A stretch of DNA of 64,000 bases from Oryzias latipes (lineage: Eukaryota; Chordata; Actinopteri; Beloniformes; Adrianichthyidae), in the NCBI RefSeq assembly GCF_002234675.1, contig NC_019866.2, positions 542,083 through 606,082 on the forward strand, read 5' to 3'. The notes below the pieces were generated by a model. The model was not told the origin of the DNA. It saw only the letters and a program-made list of their open reading frames with translations, and searched no databases. The position numbers and the translations under genes are program-made. Shown here in pieces: positions 44,986 to 56,979 of the stretch (the first letter of the stretch is position 1; each line of letters starts with the position of its first letter).

Positions 44986-45999
44986 AGCCCCAGTTGAGGG
45001 CGATGGCTGCGACGATGATGGCGATTCCTCCTATAATGGAGATGATGGACAGCATCATGGCGTTCCGGCCCAGTCGGCGAGCTCCGTCCACGTTCCCCTG
45101 CTGGAGGCTGTTCCGGGACTGCACAGAAGCAGAGGGGCGGTTTGGGGCGGCCGAGGGTCATTCTGCCCACCTGCAGCGTGAGGACCTACCATCACAGAGA
45201 AGGTGAGCGCCACGATGTTGATGGGGACCAGCGGGCAGAAGCAGGACAGGATGGCGAGGATCAGGTAATCCCGGGGCTTGGATCCGTCCGCAGCGGCCTC
45301 TGTGATTGCACTGGGCTGGCGCGTGAGCGAGGGCCTGGGGGAGCCCGCCACTACCGAGCCGGACCGGCTGCCCGAGCCAGGACGGCCGTTAACGTGGCCG
45401 CCTGGCTTAGCGTGGAGCTTGGGCGACACAGAGGAGGCTGCGGGGGACGGGTCGGCCATGTTGGGGGCCACGCCGTTACCTGAAACACAACGGATCAGCG
45501 CACGCTTCTGAAACAGGCAGAGAGGGACGACAGCAAACGGGTTCCCGATGGCCTCCATCCATCAGGAACCTGAAGATGATTCAGGTTCTGGTTCTGATCC
45601 ACAAGCAGAACAACAGAAAAGCAGATTTGAATGGTTCTGGGTTCTGGATTCTTCATGATGGCAGTAGACTGTGGTCTTCATCATTTATCTCAGGAATCCT
45701 GCAGAAACTGCTGCTGGATTCTGTCAGGATCTGCAGGATTCATGTTTCGGGTTTGATTCCCATCCAAACGGATACCAGAAACCATTTAAAGCCACAGGGT
45801 TCTAACAGGTTCTCAGACCGGCCGAGCTCTACTCACTGGACTCTTTGCTCTCGCTGATCACCATCAGGTGCTCCATGGATCTCTCCTCCGTTGGCTGCTC
45901 ACCATCGGCCGGCTGGGAGGTCAGCGCTGAGTCCGATCCCTCCGGCTGCGAGCTGATTGGCTGCTGGGGCTCCTCCATGGCGCTGGGGCTGGTGGCCAT
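44986..45999 (-). CDS. prrt2: Proline-rich transmembrane protein 2 (Prrt2), last micro-exon not located
   Basis: Three coding exons are seen on the minus strand: 45999-45837 ([17 protein letters not shown]), 45479-45190, and 45118-44986. Phases agree, giving 195 codons plus one base. The middle exon ends in the hallmark [25 protein letters not shown], and the third carries [20 protein letters not shown] followed by a hydrophobic helix ([21 protein letters not shown]). This is the CD225/dispanin-type C-terminal membrane module. The N-terminal half is a disordered P/S/E-rich cytoplasmic segment, shorter than the human one (340 residues in total). PRRT2 is a presynaptic protein that tunes SNARE-dependent release and Na+ channels. 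The exon at 44986 ends in phase 1 before a GTGAGT donor, so a few terminal codons come from one more exon, as in human PRRT2 (ending VYK). The gene is convergent with mvp. Confidence 0.92.
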
Positions 46000-46725
46000 C
46001 AGGCGGGTCCGAGCAACAGCTGAGTTTGTGGGTGAAGAGAAGCTGAAGGCAAGGCGCGCTCTGAGGAGGACGACAGGAGGTTGTGTTGCTATGGCGATAC
46101 CTGAGCAAAGGTGTGGCTGATCGATCGATTGGACTAAAAAGACAAACGTCACAGTTTAGGGAGACATTGGTGCTTCTTGAGAAGCTGCTGGAGGAACAGA
46201 GATGTTGTTTCACCCAAAGGTCATCGCGGGTCATCGTCCTAACAAGCCGTCCGTTTGATCCACTTTGTGTTGTAAAAACACTGGAGGACAGACGGACTTT
46301 AGACTAAGACGGTAGTTCACGCTGTTTCTTAAAAACAGAACTTAATATATTGGGATTAATAACAGAAATAATGAGTCATGGTTTTTTTCAGGAACAGATG
46401 AAACTCGAGACTCGACCTCAGCGACATGAGACCCGGCTTTGGGACTGAAACCCAAAGATTCATTCCTGACAGAAGACCTGACCTGGAAAACAGACAAACC
46501 CTGCAGCGTTTAGCTCTGATGTTAGCCTGTTGCTAACTGAAGAGCCAAAGGAGTTAGCTTGAACATCTGTGTTCTGACGCGAAAACCGTCTGCTGGTTTC
46601 AGGGGCGGAGCTATGGGGGCCTCAAACAGCTTTGGCCCCCACTGTTTGAGTCAGTGTGAGTTTCATTATTGACACAGATGAAGAAGTCCTCAATTCAAAA
46701 ATGATCAAGAAAATAATAACGTGTA

Positions 46726-47499
<774 letters not shown>

Positions 47500-47525
47500 T
47501 CATTTGTAATGGCCATTCTCCTCTG

Positions 47526-47544
47526 CCCCCCCCCCCCCCCCCCC
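47526..47544. repeat. Poly-C tract (19 nt)
   Basis: Uninterrupted C run just outside the TIR element. Confidence 0.95.
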
Positions 47545-48076
47545 ATAGAAAATGTTCCAGCTCTGTTAGCGTTTATTCACATCAGCCGCATTTTAAGGTG
47601 AATTTGAACAAAAAACCTTTGAAATCAAAGGAATGACAAAAACATTCCTTTGAACGTTGGAGTCTCTCCTGTCAGTCGTAACAAACGCGTCTCAGGTGAC
47701 AACAGGTGATCAGATTCCCATTAGATGACATCATCCTGCAGCATCCCTGAGCTTCCTCATCCTCCTCATCCTCCTCATCCTCCTGTCAGCCTCCGGACTC
47801 CGTCTGTCCGGCTGTAACTGGAGGACTTGATGGCTGTTTTCTGCAGCGCTGTCAGAAAGGGAACCTGGCTGTGGAACTGCTGAGGACGGATGTTTGGGAA
47901 ACCAGAGAACTGCTTCCTCCTCAGCAGATGCCAGCGGCCGCAAGTTCTGCTGTTTCCTCCAGACGTTGAAACGCCAGCAAAGACCTTTTCAAAGTCTCCT
48001 GAGACTCACTGAAGTTCTAGAAGCTTCAGGCGGACGACGGACGTTTCTGCTGGGATCTCCGAGAAGAACCAAATCT

Positions 48077-48406
48077 GTGTGGAGCAGATCTATGTGGAGC
48101 AGATCTGTGTTGAGCAGATCTATTCAGGTCAGATCTATGTGGAGCAGATCTATGTGGAGCAGATCTATTCTAGTCAGATCTATGTGGAGCAGATCTGTGT
48201 GGAGCAGATCTATGTGGAGTAGATCTGTGTGGAGCAGATCTATTCTGGTCAGATCTATGTGGAGCAGATCTGTGTGGAGCAGATCTATGTGGAGTAGATC
48301 TGTGTGGAGCAGATCTATTCTGGTCAGATCTATGTGGAGCAGAGCCGTGTGGAGCAGATCTATGTGGAGTAGATCTATTCTGGTCAGATCTATGTGGAGC
48401 ATATCT
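48077..48406. repeat. 15-bp minisatellite AGATCTATGTGGAGC
   Basis: About 22 copies of a 15-bp unit containing AGATCT, with AGATCTRTGTGGAGC, AGATCTATTCTGGTC and related variants. Because 15 is divisible by three, it yields long repeated open frames on both strands (for example LLHIDL on the minus). These are not taken as genes. Confidence 0.95.
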
Positions 48407-48856
48407 CACCGCGTTCTGACCTCCGCTCTGTGGTCGAGGCGGCCCGGATGACCAGAACCAGTCCTGAGACCCTGATCTGGACGGTTCTGTGATGTCGGGT
48501 CAGAAGTTCTGAAGAGTCATTCCTGCTTTTAGATTACGGAGGAACTTTCTGGTTCTGTAAAGTTCTGAGCCTCACAGCAGAACTGAGCTTCAGGGTGAAT
48601 CCGCTGCTCCAAAGTCTAAAGTTCGATTCCTGATTTGTCCCTTTAGTGGTTTTGGGAACAGATCTGATTCTGCGTTTCACCAGAAGTTTTATGGCAGAAC
48701 CGCTCATGACCCGAATCCTGTGAGCGATTTCAGAACCAAAGGACAAAGAACGAGGTTTGTTGGAAACAGTTCCAAATGTCCAAACTGTTCGGAAAAGCAA
48801 AAGTTCTGTCCGAACGGAGAAACATGAACATCTGAGAAGTTAAACCAGGAACCTGA

Positions 48857-49120
48857 ACCGGATCAGAGTCAGGACCGGATCAGAGTCAGGACCGGATCAC
48901 AGTCAGGACCGGATCAGAGTCAGAACCGGATCAGAGTCAGGACCGGATCAGAGTCAGGACCGGATCACAGTCAGGACCGGATCAGAGTCAGAACCGGATC
49001 AGAGTCAGGACCGGATCACAGTCAGGACCGGATCACAGTCAGGACCGGATCACAGTCAGGACCGGATCAGAGTCAGGACCGGATCACAGTCAGGACCGGA
49101 TCAGAGTCAGGACCGGATCT
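48857..49120. repeat. 17-bp minisatellite GGATCAGAGTCAGGACC
   Basis: About 15 copies of GGATCAGAGTCAGGACC and GGATCACAGTCAGGACC. The two variants alternate irregularly. Confidence 0.95.
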
Positions 49121-50474
49121 GCAGCCACTAAAGATGCTGAACTGAGCTCAGAAATGTGAGATGTGGGTTCTGGAAGAACGATGGGACGGGCTGGACGCTG
49201 CAGCAGAACCCCGGGAACCTCTTCATCACAGAACTTCCAGAAGCGTCAGATCTGTGGATGTCTGCAAAGATGCTGCAGCCCGGTTGCCATGGTGATTGGG
49301 GGCGTTGTCATCTTTACTGCTGGTGAATGTGGAGGAAGCAGCCCGTGGGTTTGATGCCTGTTTGGGGACGCCGTCCTCTGCAACACTGCTGGGGGGGGGT
49401 TGATGAAATGCTGACGGGTCACTAACGAGCTGGACTGCAGAATTCTGCAGCAATTAACCCACCGGCGCCGGCGGCAGTCCGGCTGTGCTGCAGCGTCCGC
49501 TCAGTGCTAATAAAGTTGACTTCAAGGCGGGAGTGGGAAAACCAGATTATCGTGCTGGACGCTGGCTGATGTCAAGCGTCTTCCCCTCTGACAGTCCAAA
49601 CCCGAGACCTCATCTGCAGGATCTCAGAGGAACAAGAACCTGACAGAAACCGACCCGATTGGGCGCCTGAACCACACCTGAGACAGAAGGTTCTGGATAG
49701 TTTTAACGCGTGTGAACCGGCACACAGCGAGCCCTGGTTTCCATAGAAACGGCTTCCCTCATGGTGTGAGGAGCAGAGTCCACAACAAACCAATCTAGCA
49801 GAACTAACAGAACCTTTAACAGAACCTTCAGTAAGTCCTGGAGAACCCAAAGGTCCAGACCAGACCTTCTTGGGCGTTAAGGCGTGTCTGTCACCGACCC
49901 CCCCTCGGCTGAAGCTTCAGTCCGGGTTCTGGTTGGGCGGACCGTGAGGCTGCTGGGTTCTGATGTCAGAACATGAAGCCCCAAAGTTCTGATGGTTCTG
50001 TCCCTCTGCACCGGTGCACAACATCCAGCTCTTCCAGACCCCCCAGGGGTGGAAATGAGGATGAAGGGGAACTTTGGCTTTTGCTTAAACAGACAGAGAC
50101 AAACCTTCATCCTCCTCATCCTCTTCATCCTCCTCATCCTCTAAGCTGCTGGTTCCCTGCGGGGGTCCCGGCGTTGCTGGAGCCTATCCCTGGACGGGCC
50201 AGCCGGCCCACTTCCAGAGAACTGTGGAGAACCGCAGCAGAACCAACGTCTCCGGCTGGAAGTTCTGTTCTGAATCTGACCAGCAAGACCGCTACCATCA
50301 GACAGAAAGGTTCTCGACCAGAACCTCTGTGGTTCTGACCCAAAAGCTCCAGCAGCTTCTGGTCATTGCTGCGCCTCCTTCAGAACCGTTTCTGAGGTTT
50401 TGGTCAACATCGTCTTCAGTGAGGAAGATTAGATGTTCTGGTTCTTCAGAGGTTCTCCTGGTTAGACTGAATAA

Positions 50475-50715
50475 CAGCAGAACCTTAAGCAGAACCTTAA
50501 GCAGAACCTTAAGCAGAACCTTCAGCAGAACCTTCAGCAGAACCTTCAGCAGAACCTTAAGCAGAACCTTCAGCAGAACCTTCAGCAGAACCCTCAGCAG
50601 AACCTTCAGCAGAACCCTCAGCAGAACCTTAAGCAGAACCTTCAGCAGAACCTTCAGCAGAACCTTTAGCAGAACCCTCAGCAGAACCTTAAGCAGAACC
50701 TTCAGCAGAACCCTC
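50475..50715. repeat. 12-bp minisatellite AGCAGAACCTTC
   Basis: About 20 copies of AGCAGAACCTTA, AGCAGAACCTTC and AGCAGAACCCTC. The period is divisible by three, so one frame reads as SRTF/SRTL repeats without evidence of being a protein. Confidence 0.95.
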
Positions 50716-50992
50716 TGGGTCTGTGGATCTAAAATGACGTCTTTAGAACCGTTCTTCCTGGAATGACAGATGTTCTACGTTCTTCTCCTGCTTGGACCTT
50801 CACTGCAGCATCAGTGGTACGTTTGACCACAGGGGGCAGGAGAACAAGGGGGGGCAGAAGAACAAGGGGGGGCAGCAGAGCTGCGACGGTTCGTGCAGAG
50901 GAAGCTGAGCGGCAGCGGCCGCCACTTCAAATGCATAATTAACACACCGGGATGCAGAACGACGCCCAAAGCACACGGTGAAGGTGAGGACA

Positions 50993-50993
50993 C

Positions 50994-51035
<42 letters not shown>

Positions 51036-51036
51036 G
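50993..51036. repeat. (ATC)n microsatellite
   Basis: About 14 ATC units. They read as poly-Ile on the plus strand and poly-Asp or poly-Met on the minus strand. Confidence 0.95.
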
Positions 51037-51273
51037 CTCCTCCGCACCGAGACATGTGGACTCAGGAGGATGAGGAGCAGAACAGCAGCTCACCTGGACC
51101 TAATCCTCAGGGAGCAGCAGGGCGAGGTTCATGGCGTCTGAACAGGAACGGCGGTCTGACGGAGGAGAAGATGAAAGGAGCGCCTCCTAAAAGGAGGAGA
51201 AGCTGCTCTGGATCCCAGATGGTGGGAGACGATGCAGAGTCGCTGCAGCAGCTCCGTCTGCAGGAAGGGAGGG

Positions 51274-51370
<97 letters not shown>

Positions 51371-51388
51371 TGTGTGTGTGTGTGTGTG
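51274..51388. repeat. (TG)n microsatellite
   Basis: About 115 bp of TG with single CG and GG interruptions. Confidence 0.95.
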
Positions 51389-52884
51389 GTCACACTCACA
51401 CCGCTGGAGCTCTTTCTTCTCCGTCTTTTCTCTGCTGTCAAGTTGTTTTTGTAGCCTGGCAGGGCTTTCAGAATAAAAGCCTGCTGGGTTCTTTGGATCA
51501 GGTCAGACTTAAGTCTCTCCATTCGTCATTCAAAGCCCCCTGTGTGGCCCCGCCCATTTTACTCTGATGGCCCTTTTAGCATCTGTTTGGTCACATTCAG
51601 GCTCATTGACTTTCACTATAAAAAATCATGACAATAAAGTTTATTTTGTGAAACTGTAAACCTTTCTTTCTTTCCGACGAACTAAAACGAATGTTTTTTT
51701 CTCAAACGTGAACTCTGATCGACTCAAAGCTCCTGCAGACAGGAAAATGACTTCAGTGAAAACATTTTTAAAAAGTCCATAAATGTCATGTAGATCTTTA
51801 TTATTTATGATAATAATAAATAATCCTTTTTGTGGCTTTTCTTTAGTTTCAAATCTTTCAAAAATAAGAGCGTGTTTAGCCTCTGATCTCAGTGAGGAAG
51901 CATGAAGATGAGTCGGCGTTTAGCCATTTCTTCCAGCTTCAGTGACAGAAACGGGAGGAACACGGATCAGCTCCAGCCGTTAACGGAGCTTCATGCTGCT
52001 TTCCTCTTCGGCTTTAGTCACAAAAGGAAGGCTGAGCATCTTCATCCTGAGTCTTCATCAGTGTGTGAAGGTCACATGGATCCACGGCTGCACTGAAATT
52101 AAAAATGTTGCTGTTTTATTTCGGTCTTGCCAGCACCTGTGAGCCTCCACAGAAGAGATTATTTGTTTCTAATCAGATAAAATCTCATCATTGTATTTAC
52201 AAACTGACCACGCCCACATTCCAATCAATACAGACATTCACTGTTATGAAACTGATGATGATACATTTCCTTTGCTTCTTTTCCTTTGGCTGTGTCTGAC
52301 GTTTATTTTGAAAGGTGTGACTGGAAGTTGGTTTTATTGTGAAAGTTTGAGAATTGCGTGGGTTGATGGACTTTTGTCGCCCCCCACTGGTCATTGTGTG
52401 TAAATGTCCAAATGTGCTGATCCTAGATATTTAATTGTTGATAAACCTGTGTGTGTGTGTGTGTGTATGCGTGTGTGTGTTTTTGTGTCTCTGTTTCCGT
52501 ACAGATCACTAGTTTTGGTTCTGCCGCCACTACCCCCCCCCCCCCCCCCCACAGCTTGATCTAAATCATTTGTCTGTTTGCATCAAACTCACGTTGTCTG
52601 CTCGGTTTTAACGCGTTCTGGTCGGACGTCTATGAACCCGCCGCATGTGGGAGGAGCTACAGTCAAAAGTTTTTCTCCGCCCTCCAAATGGCAGACAGAA
52701 GATCCTGACAGATCCGATGCTTTCATTTGGAAAAACGCCACAAAGATGTCGTAAAACGTGTGAAACCTGAGGCTGTTCAGAGCCGATATTCTGGTGATAA
52801 TTAAGGTTTTTAAATCAGGGAAAACTAATAATTTCCCGCAGCACACCTGACCATCTCTCACACCACACTGGTTATGATTGTGAA

Positions 52885-53040
52885 TGTGTGTGTGTTGCTG
52901 TTGTGTGTGGTTGTGTGGCCCTGCAATGGAATGGAGACCTGTCCATTGTGAACACCACGGTCACACGACTGTAAGGATAGGCTCCAGCAACCCCATGACC
53001 TTGAAAGGGTCAAAGCGGGTTTAGAGATGGATGATTAGTT
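52885..53040 (+). mobile_element. L2-type LINE/SINE 3' tail fragment
   Basis: TGGCCCTGCAATGGAATGGAGACCTGTCC, then GGATAGGCTCCAGCAACCCC, then AAAGCGGGTTTAGAGATGGATGAT. This matches the general form of teleost L2-tailed retroposon ends and of the complementary end of the 16565-16971 copy. It is truncated at its 5' side, and its flanking duplications were not resolved. Confidence 0.6.
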
Positions 53041-53269
53041 GTTCATAAAAATGTCACAATGCAGCAAATATATATTTAAAATTATATTGAAATATGTTGT
53101 AGTTTTAAAATGTACCATTTTTTTTGAATGGAAAAGAAGTCAAATATTGTTTTAGGAAGACAAACAGAAACAAATATGTACATCTACAAGTAGATGTTAA
53201 TAAACCTTTAGACATTTGTTTTTGTTGGGATTTCACACATTGAAGACTTTTAATTTGGTGACTTCACGC

Positions 53270-53377
53270 AGGGGGGAAAACAGCCCGCACTTTTATTCTG
53301 AAAGGCTGGCCAGACAGGAGTGCGCTTCCTGTGTGCTGGGCGACTTCCGGTGTGGACGCAGCCGCAGCAGCATCAAG
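53270..53377 (+). promoter_or_regulatory. Promoter / 5' UTR of the zinc-finger gene
   Basis: A GC-rich stretch carries ETS/GABPA-like CTTCCTG and ACTTCCGG (about 53343-53350) and leads directly into the ATG. CpG density is high from here through the first exon (GCGCGCGCGGCGCG near 53490), consistent with a CpG-rich promoter. No TATA box is visible. Confidence 0.45.
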
Positions 53378-55125
53378 ATGACCAAGCTGCAGCTGCTGAA
53401 CGCCTACCTGACGGAGCGGCTGGCGGCGCTGGTGAAGGAGGTGCTGGACGTGGTGGAGGACACGGTGGCCGAGTACCGCGAGGAGACGGCGCGCGCGCGG
53501 CGCGAGAACGAGAGTCTGCGGCGGCAGCTGCGGGACATCCTGCTGCTGGAGGCCGAGACCGAGTGGCTGAGTAAGGGCGAACCCCCGCGCGCCGCGAGGC
53601 GGACGCCGGACGCCCCACGAGAAACGCACGCGCGCTTCTCAACGTCCGCACCGGAAGAAAGCGGGGTTTGAACCGTATTGGAGCCGTTTAGAACCCGGTT
53701 CCCTTCGGCTTTCTTGTTTCTGCAGAAAGTCTAGTTCTTCTCTCGCGCTTTTCGGTTTACCGTTAAGTTCGTTCCGGTTTTACCGCATATTTGACCCCAA
53801 ACCGGGAAATGTGTTAATTCAATGCTGAAAGTTGGAACAGAAAACTCGTTTCTTTGAAGTCTCTGCTCAGATTCTTTTCCAGTCAGACAATTTTGGAGTT
53901 CGTGGACTTTTAATGTTAATGAAATGTTTATTGTTGACAAACATTCAGCAGGTTTGTTGTTTGCTCACGTGACTGATGCGTTCAGGGCCGCTGTGGCGGG
54001 ACGGTCAAAGCAGAACTCGACCAGAGGGGCCGAAATGTTCTCCACGGTTTTCTGAGGTGTTGAGATTCATTCAGAAAAGTCCCGTTCATTAAACAAAGGC
54101 GGGACACATCGGCGGCTCTGACGTCATCACTAACGCAGCTCCCCCTGCTGGTCAGGTGTTGCATTGCTTTGGGCCGGTTTCCGTGCCAGCTTTGCGTCAG
54201 TGGTCTTTGTTCTTTTTCAGGGTCCACCAGGTCCGGTTTGGGTTTTGCGTCTCCTGAGCAGCACGGTGACCTGGACCTCAGGCCCCGCCCAGATGAGCCA
54301 GACTCCACCCTGAACCAGCCCAGGCCGCCCCCAGCCGCCAAAGCTGCGCAGGAGCAGCAGCTGCTGCAGCGGGAGGTGGCGCCGGCCGTCCTGCCAGCGG
54401 AGCGGGAGGTGCTGGACAGAACCTCGCCTGTCCCCCCTCACTCCTCCCTGTGTCCTCCCCCCACCTGTGCTCCTAAAACCCTCATCGACCGTCCGGCGCT
54501 AGAGGAGGATCCGCAGGGAGCGCCGCCCGCTCGCGTCAAAACAGAACCGTCGGAGGACAAAGATCTCACAGAGTCGGTGCCACCGGGGGAGCTGCCCGTG
54601 GAGGAGGGGCCCGGCATCAGCGGGGCGGAGCCTGGGCGGCAGGACCCCAACAGGAAGCTGGTCCAGCAGCCGCTGGATGTGGGCTTCATCCCGGAGCTGG
54701 TGCACCGCTGCCCCCGCTGTGGCGACGCGTTCGCCCAGGCGGCCGGCCTGCGCCTCCACCTGGAGCAGAAGAGGAAGTCCTACGCCTGCGACTGGTGCTG
54801 CAAATCGTTCGCGCAGTCGGCCGACCTGCGGCGGCACCTGCGGACGCACACCGGCGAGCGGCCGCACCGCTGCACCTTCTGCTCCAAGAGCTTCAGCCAG
54901 AGGGGGAACCTGCGGCGGCACCTGCGCATCCACACCGGCGAGCGGCCGTACAGCTGCCCGTTCTGCTGCCGCACCTTCAGCGACGGCGACACCATGAAGA
55001 AGCACAAGCGCACGCACTCGGGGGAGAAGACGCACCGCTGCGCCCGCTGCGCTCGCACCTTCGGCAGCGCCGGCAGCCTGCAGCTGCACTTCAAGAGGGA
55101 CTCCTGCTTCCTGGCCAACGCCTGA
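53378..55125 (+). CDS. C2H2 zinc-finger protein (teleost two-exon type)
   Basis: Two exons, 53378-53570 and 54221-55125 (TGA), join in phase 1 to give 365 residues. Exon 1 begins [15 protein letters not shown] and forms an amphipathic, coiled-coil-like leader (to [20 protein letters not shown]). This leader is typical of a large fish family of C2H2 proteins. Exon 2 has an acidic, proline-rich linker with a sumoylation-type VKTE motif, then five fingers from residue about 226. Fingers 2-4 are canonical ([10 protein letters not shown] to [13 protein letters not shown] to [13 protein letters not shown] to RTH) with TGERP-type linkers. Finger 1 lacks its last histidine (LHLEQKRK), and finger 5 ends in C instead of H (HFKRDSC). 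It is a nuclear DNA-binding protein by family; its target is unknown. It is not MAZ, the finger gene near PRRT2 in human, whose fingers differ. Confidence 0.88.
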
Positions 55126-55813
55126 CCCGGGGCGCCGCGGCCTCTCCTGTCCGGTTCTGATCCCACCGTCCCTCAAACCCGACTAGAGAGGCTGTTGGTG
55201 CTCGTGTGGCGTCCGTCTGAGGCGACGGCTCGCCGCGACCCCCCCACACCCGGACCAGGAGCAAAGAACTGAAGGTTCTGGAAAGGCAACCGATCCACAC
55301 CGACTGAAGGAGGTTCTAAAGATCCAGAACTGTCTCCTTGGTTCTGGTGAGGTTTCCAACTGCGCCCCCGCTGGAGGTCAGCTCATCTGCAGTTCTTCTC
55401 TGAGAGGGGGTCCGTTCCAGCAGAACCGCCTGAACAGAACTGTTCTGATCATGAAAGAAGAGACAGAACTGCAGAAAAGACAACCAAACCTTCAGAACCG
55501 AGCCTGAAGAAGTTTCAGGAGGAGGAACATGGAGGTTCTGGTTCTGGACAAGAGTTAAGAACTTAGGATGAACAGACTTCATCTTCATGTCGGGTTCTGC
55601 AGGTTCTGTTCAGACCGTCTGCATTAAACTGACTCAAAAACTGAAACAGGATCCAGAAAATCAGAACCGATGGTTTTGTTTTTCTTGTGTTGTTGAGACT
55701 CCTCAAAGGTTCTTTCCAGGTTCTGGTAGCTCAGCTGGAGGTTTGTGGGGAAGCACCTGTCAGGTGTACCTGGATGTTTCTGATTGGCTGCTGTGATCAT
55801 GTGACACGTGACC
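55126..55813 (+). other. 3' flank of the zinc-finger gene
   Basis: Rich in GGTTCTG/CAGAACC words. A possible ATTAAA signal is at 55623-55628, and further AATAAA/ATTAAA copies lie inside the duplicated block (55919-55924 and 56125-56130). No coding exon was recognised. Confidence 0.5.
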
Positions 55814-56197
55814 TACAGATGTTTGCACAGCGTTCTCCAACAAAAGGAAGATCCAGACGCCAGAGAACACCTGATCTCCGGGTGCGCCTTGGTCTCCCTC
55901 TGGTTGTTTTTATGTTTCATTAAACCCAGGCGACCTTAAGGTCGACCTTCACGCTGCTAAAGATCTACGGCTTATGTTGTCCTAATCGTCATCAGAACCA
56001 TCAGTTCTTCCAGAACATTTGTGTTCTGGTGAACCCGATTCCCGTCTCCACGTGTGCTTTTGTTCTGAAGTGGACTAAACTTCAGTTTTTACCAAAGTTC
56101 TTCACGTCCAGCAATGATCAGGACAATAAAACCACATGAACTCTGAGGTTCTGATAAGGTTCCATCAGTTGGGTTCCTCTGCAGAACTCCTTGGACT

Positions 56198-56213
56198 CCA
56201 CCAGGGGGCGCTG
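56198..56213 (+). promoter_or_regulatory. CTCF-like motif (copy 1)
   Basis: CCACCAGGGGGCGCTG is an excellent match to the CTCF core. It is repeated at the equivalent place in the second copy of the duplication. Confidence 0.55.
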
Positions 56214-56479
56214 TGGAGCACAGCCCGGTCTGTTCATTGGGCTTCAGTCCTGGTTCTGGTTCTGCCTCTGCTGCTCTTTGCTAGAGGCGGTTGGCGGTTC
56301 CTAGATGTGTAAAGGTGGGTGGAGGTCCGGAAGACCAAACGGAGACGTGGAAGCAGACCAGGAACCGACCGAAGGCTGGAAAACCTCAAACCAGCGGGAC
56401 GGAACCGTTCTGATTGTGGGGTCTTCAGGAGTCCATTCAGGGTTCTGTGGGTTCAGGTCTACAGACGGCAAGATGAGAC

Positions 56480-56850
56480 TCGTCAGCAGGTCGTCTGCAG
56501 GGCTTTAGGGTCGTCAGCAGGCCTTCAGGTCGTCTGCAGGTCGTCTGCAGGGCTTTAGGGTCGTCAGCAGGTCGTCTGCAGGGCTTTAGGGTCGTCTGCA
56601 GGCCTTCAGGTCGTCTGCAGGTCGTCTGCAGGCCTTCAGGTCGCCTGCAGGTCGTCTGCAGGCCTTCAGGTCGTCTGCAGGCCTTCAGGTCGCCTGCAGG
56701 TCGTCTGCAGGCCTTCAGGTCGTCTGCAGGCCTTCAGGTCGTCTGCAGGCCTTCAGGTCGCCTTCAGGTCGTCTGCAGGCCTTCAGGTCGTCAGCAGGTC
56801 GTCTGCAGGTCGTCTGCAGGCCTTCAGGTCGCCTGCAGGTCTTTTCCAGG
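56480..56850. repeat. Minisatellite GTCGTCTGCAGGCCTTCAG (copy 1)
   Basis: Irregular tandem mix of GTCGTCTGCAG, GCCTTCAG, GTCGCCTGCAG and GGCTTTAGG blocks, with CTGCAG recurring dozens of times. The whole array is repeated block for block in the second copy. Confidence 0.93.
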
Positions 56851-56950
56851 TCTCCCTCTCTCCACTTGAAGTCTCTAGATCTGTGGATGATCATCAGTGC
56901 TTCTGCTGTGATGAAGCAGACGTGCAGAAACCCGTTCCTGCAGCCATCAG

Positions 56951-56979
56951 CCCCCCCCCCCCCCCCCCCCCCCCCCCCC
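56951..56979. repeat. Poly-C tract (29 nt)
   Basis: The only visible difference between the two 2.3 kb copies is the length of this run (29 C here, 22 C in copy 2). Confidence 0.93.

Noticed and set aside
48124-48451. Repetitive open frames in the 15-bp minisatellite
   Set aside because: The period is divisible by three, so any frame stays open; no start context, splice sites or homology.
50224-50766. 180-codon frame reading SRTFSRTL repeats
   Set aside because: Produced by the 12-bp minisatellite; no independent coding signal.
50800-51141. Poly-Asp, poly-Met and poly-Ile frames
   Set aside because: Direct translation of (ATC)n.
53264-55176. Other-frame open frames across the zinc-finger gene
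   Set aside because: Low-complexity R/A/P-rich shadows of the GC-rich finger exon.
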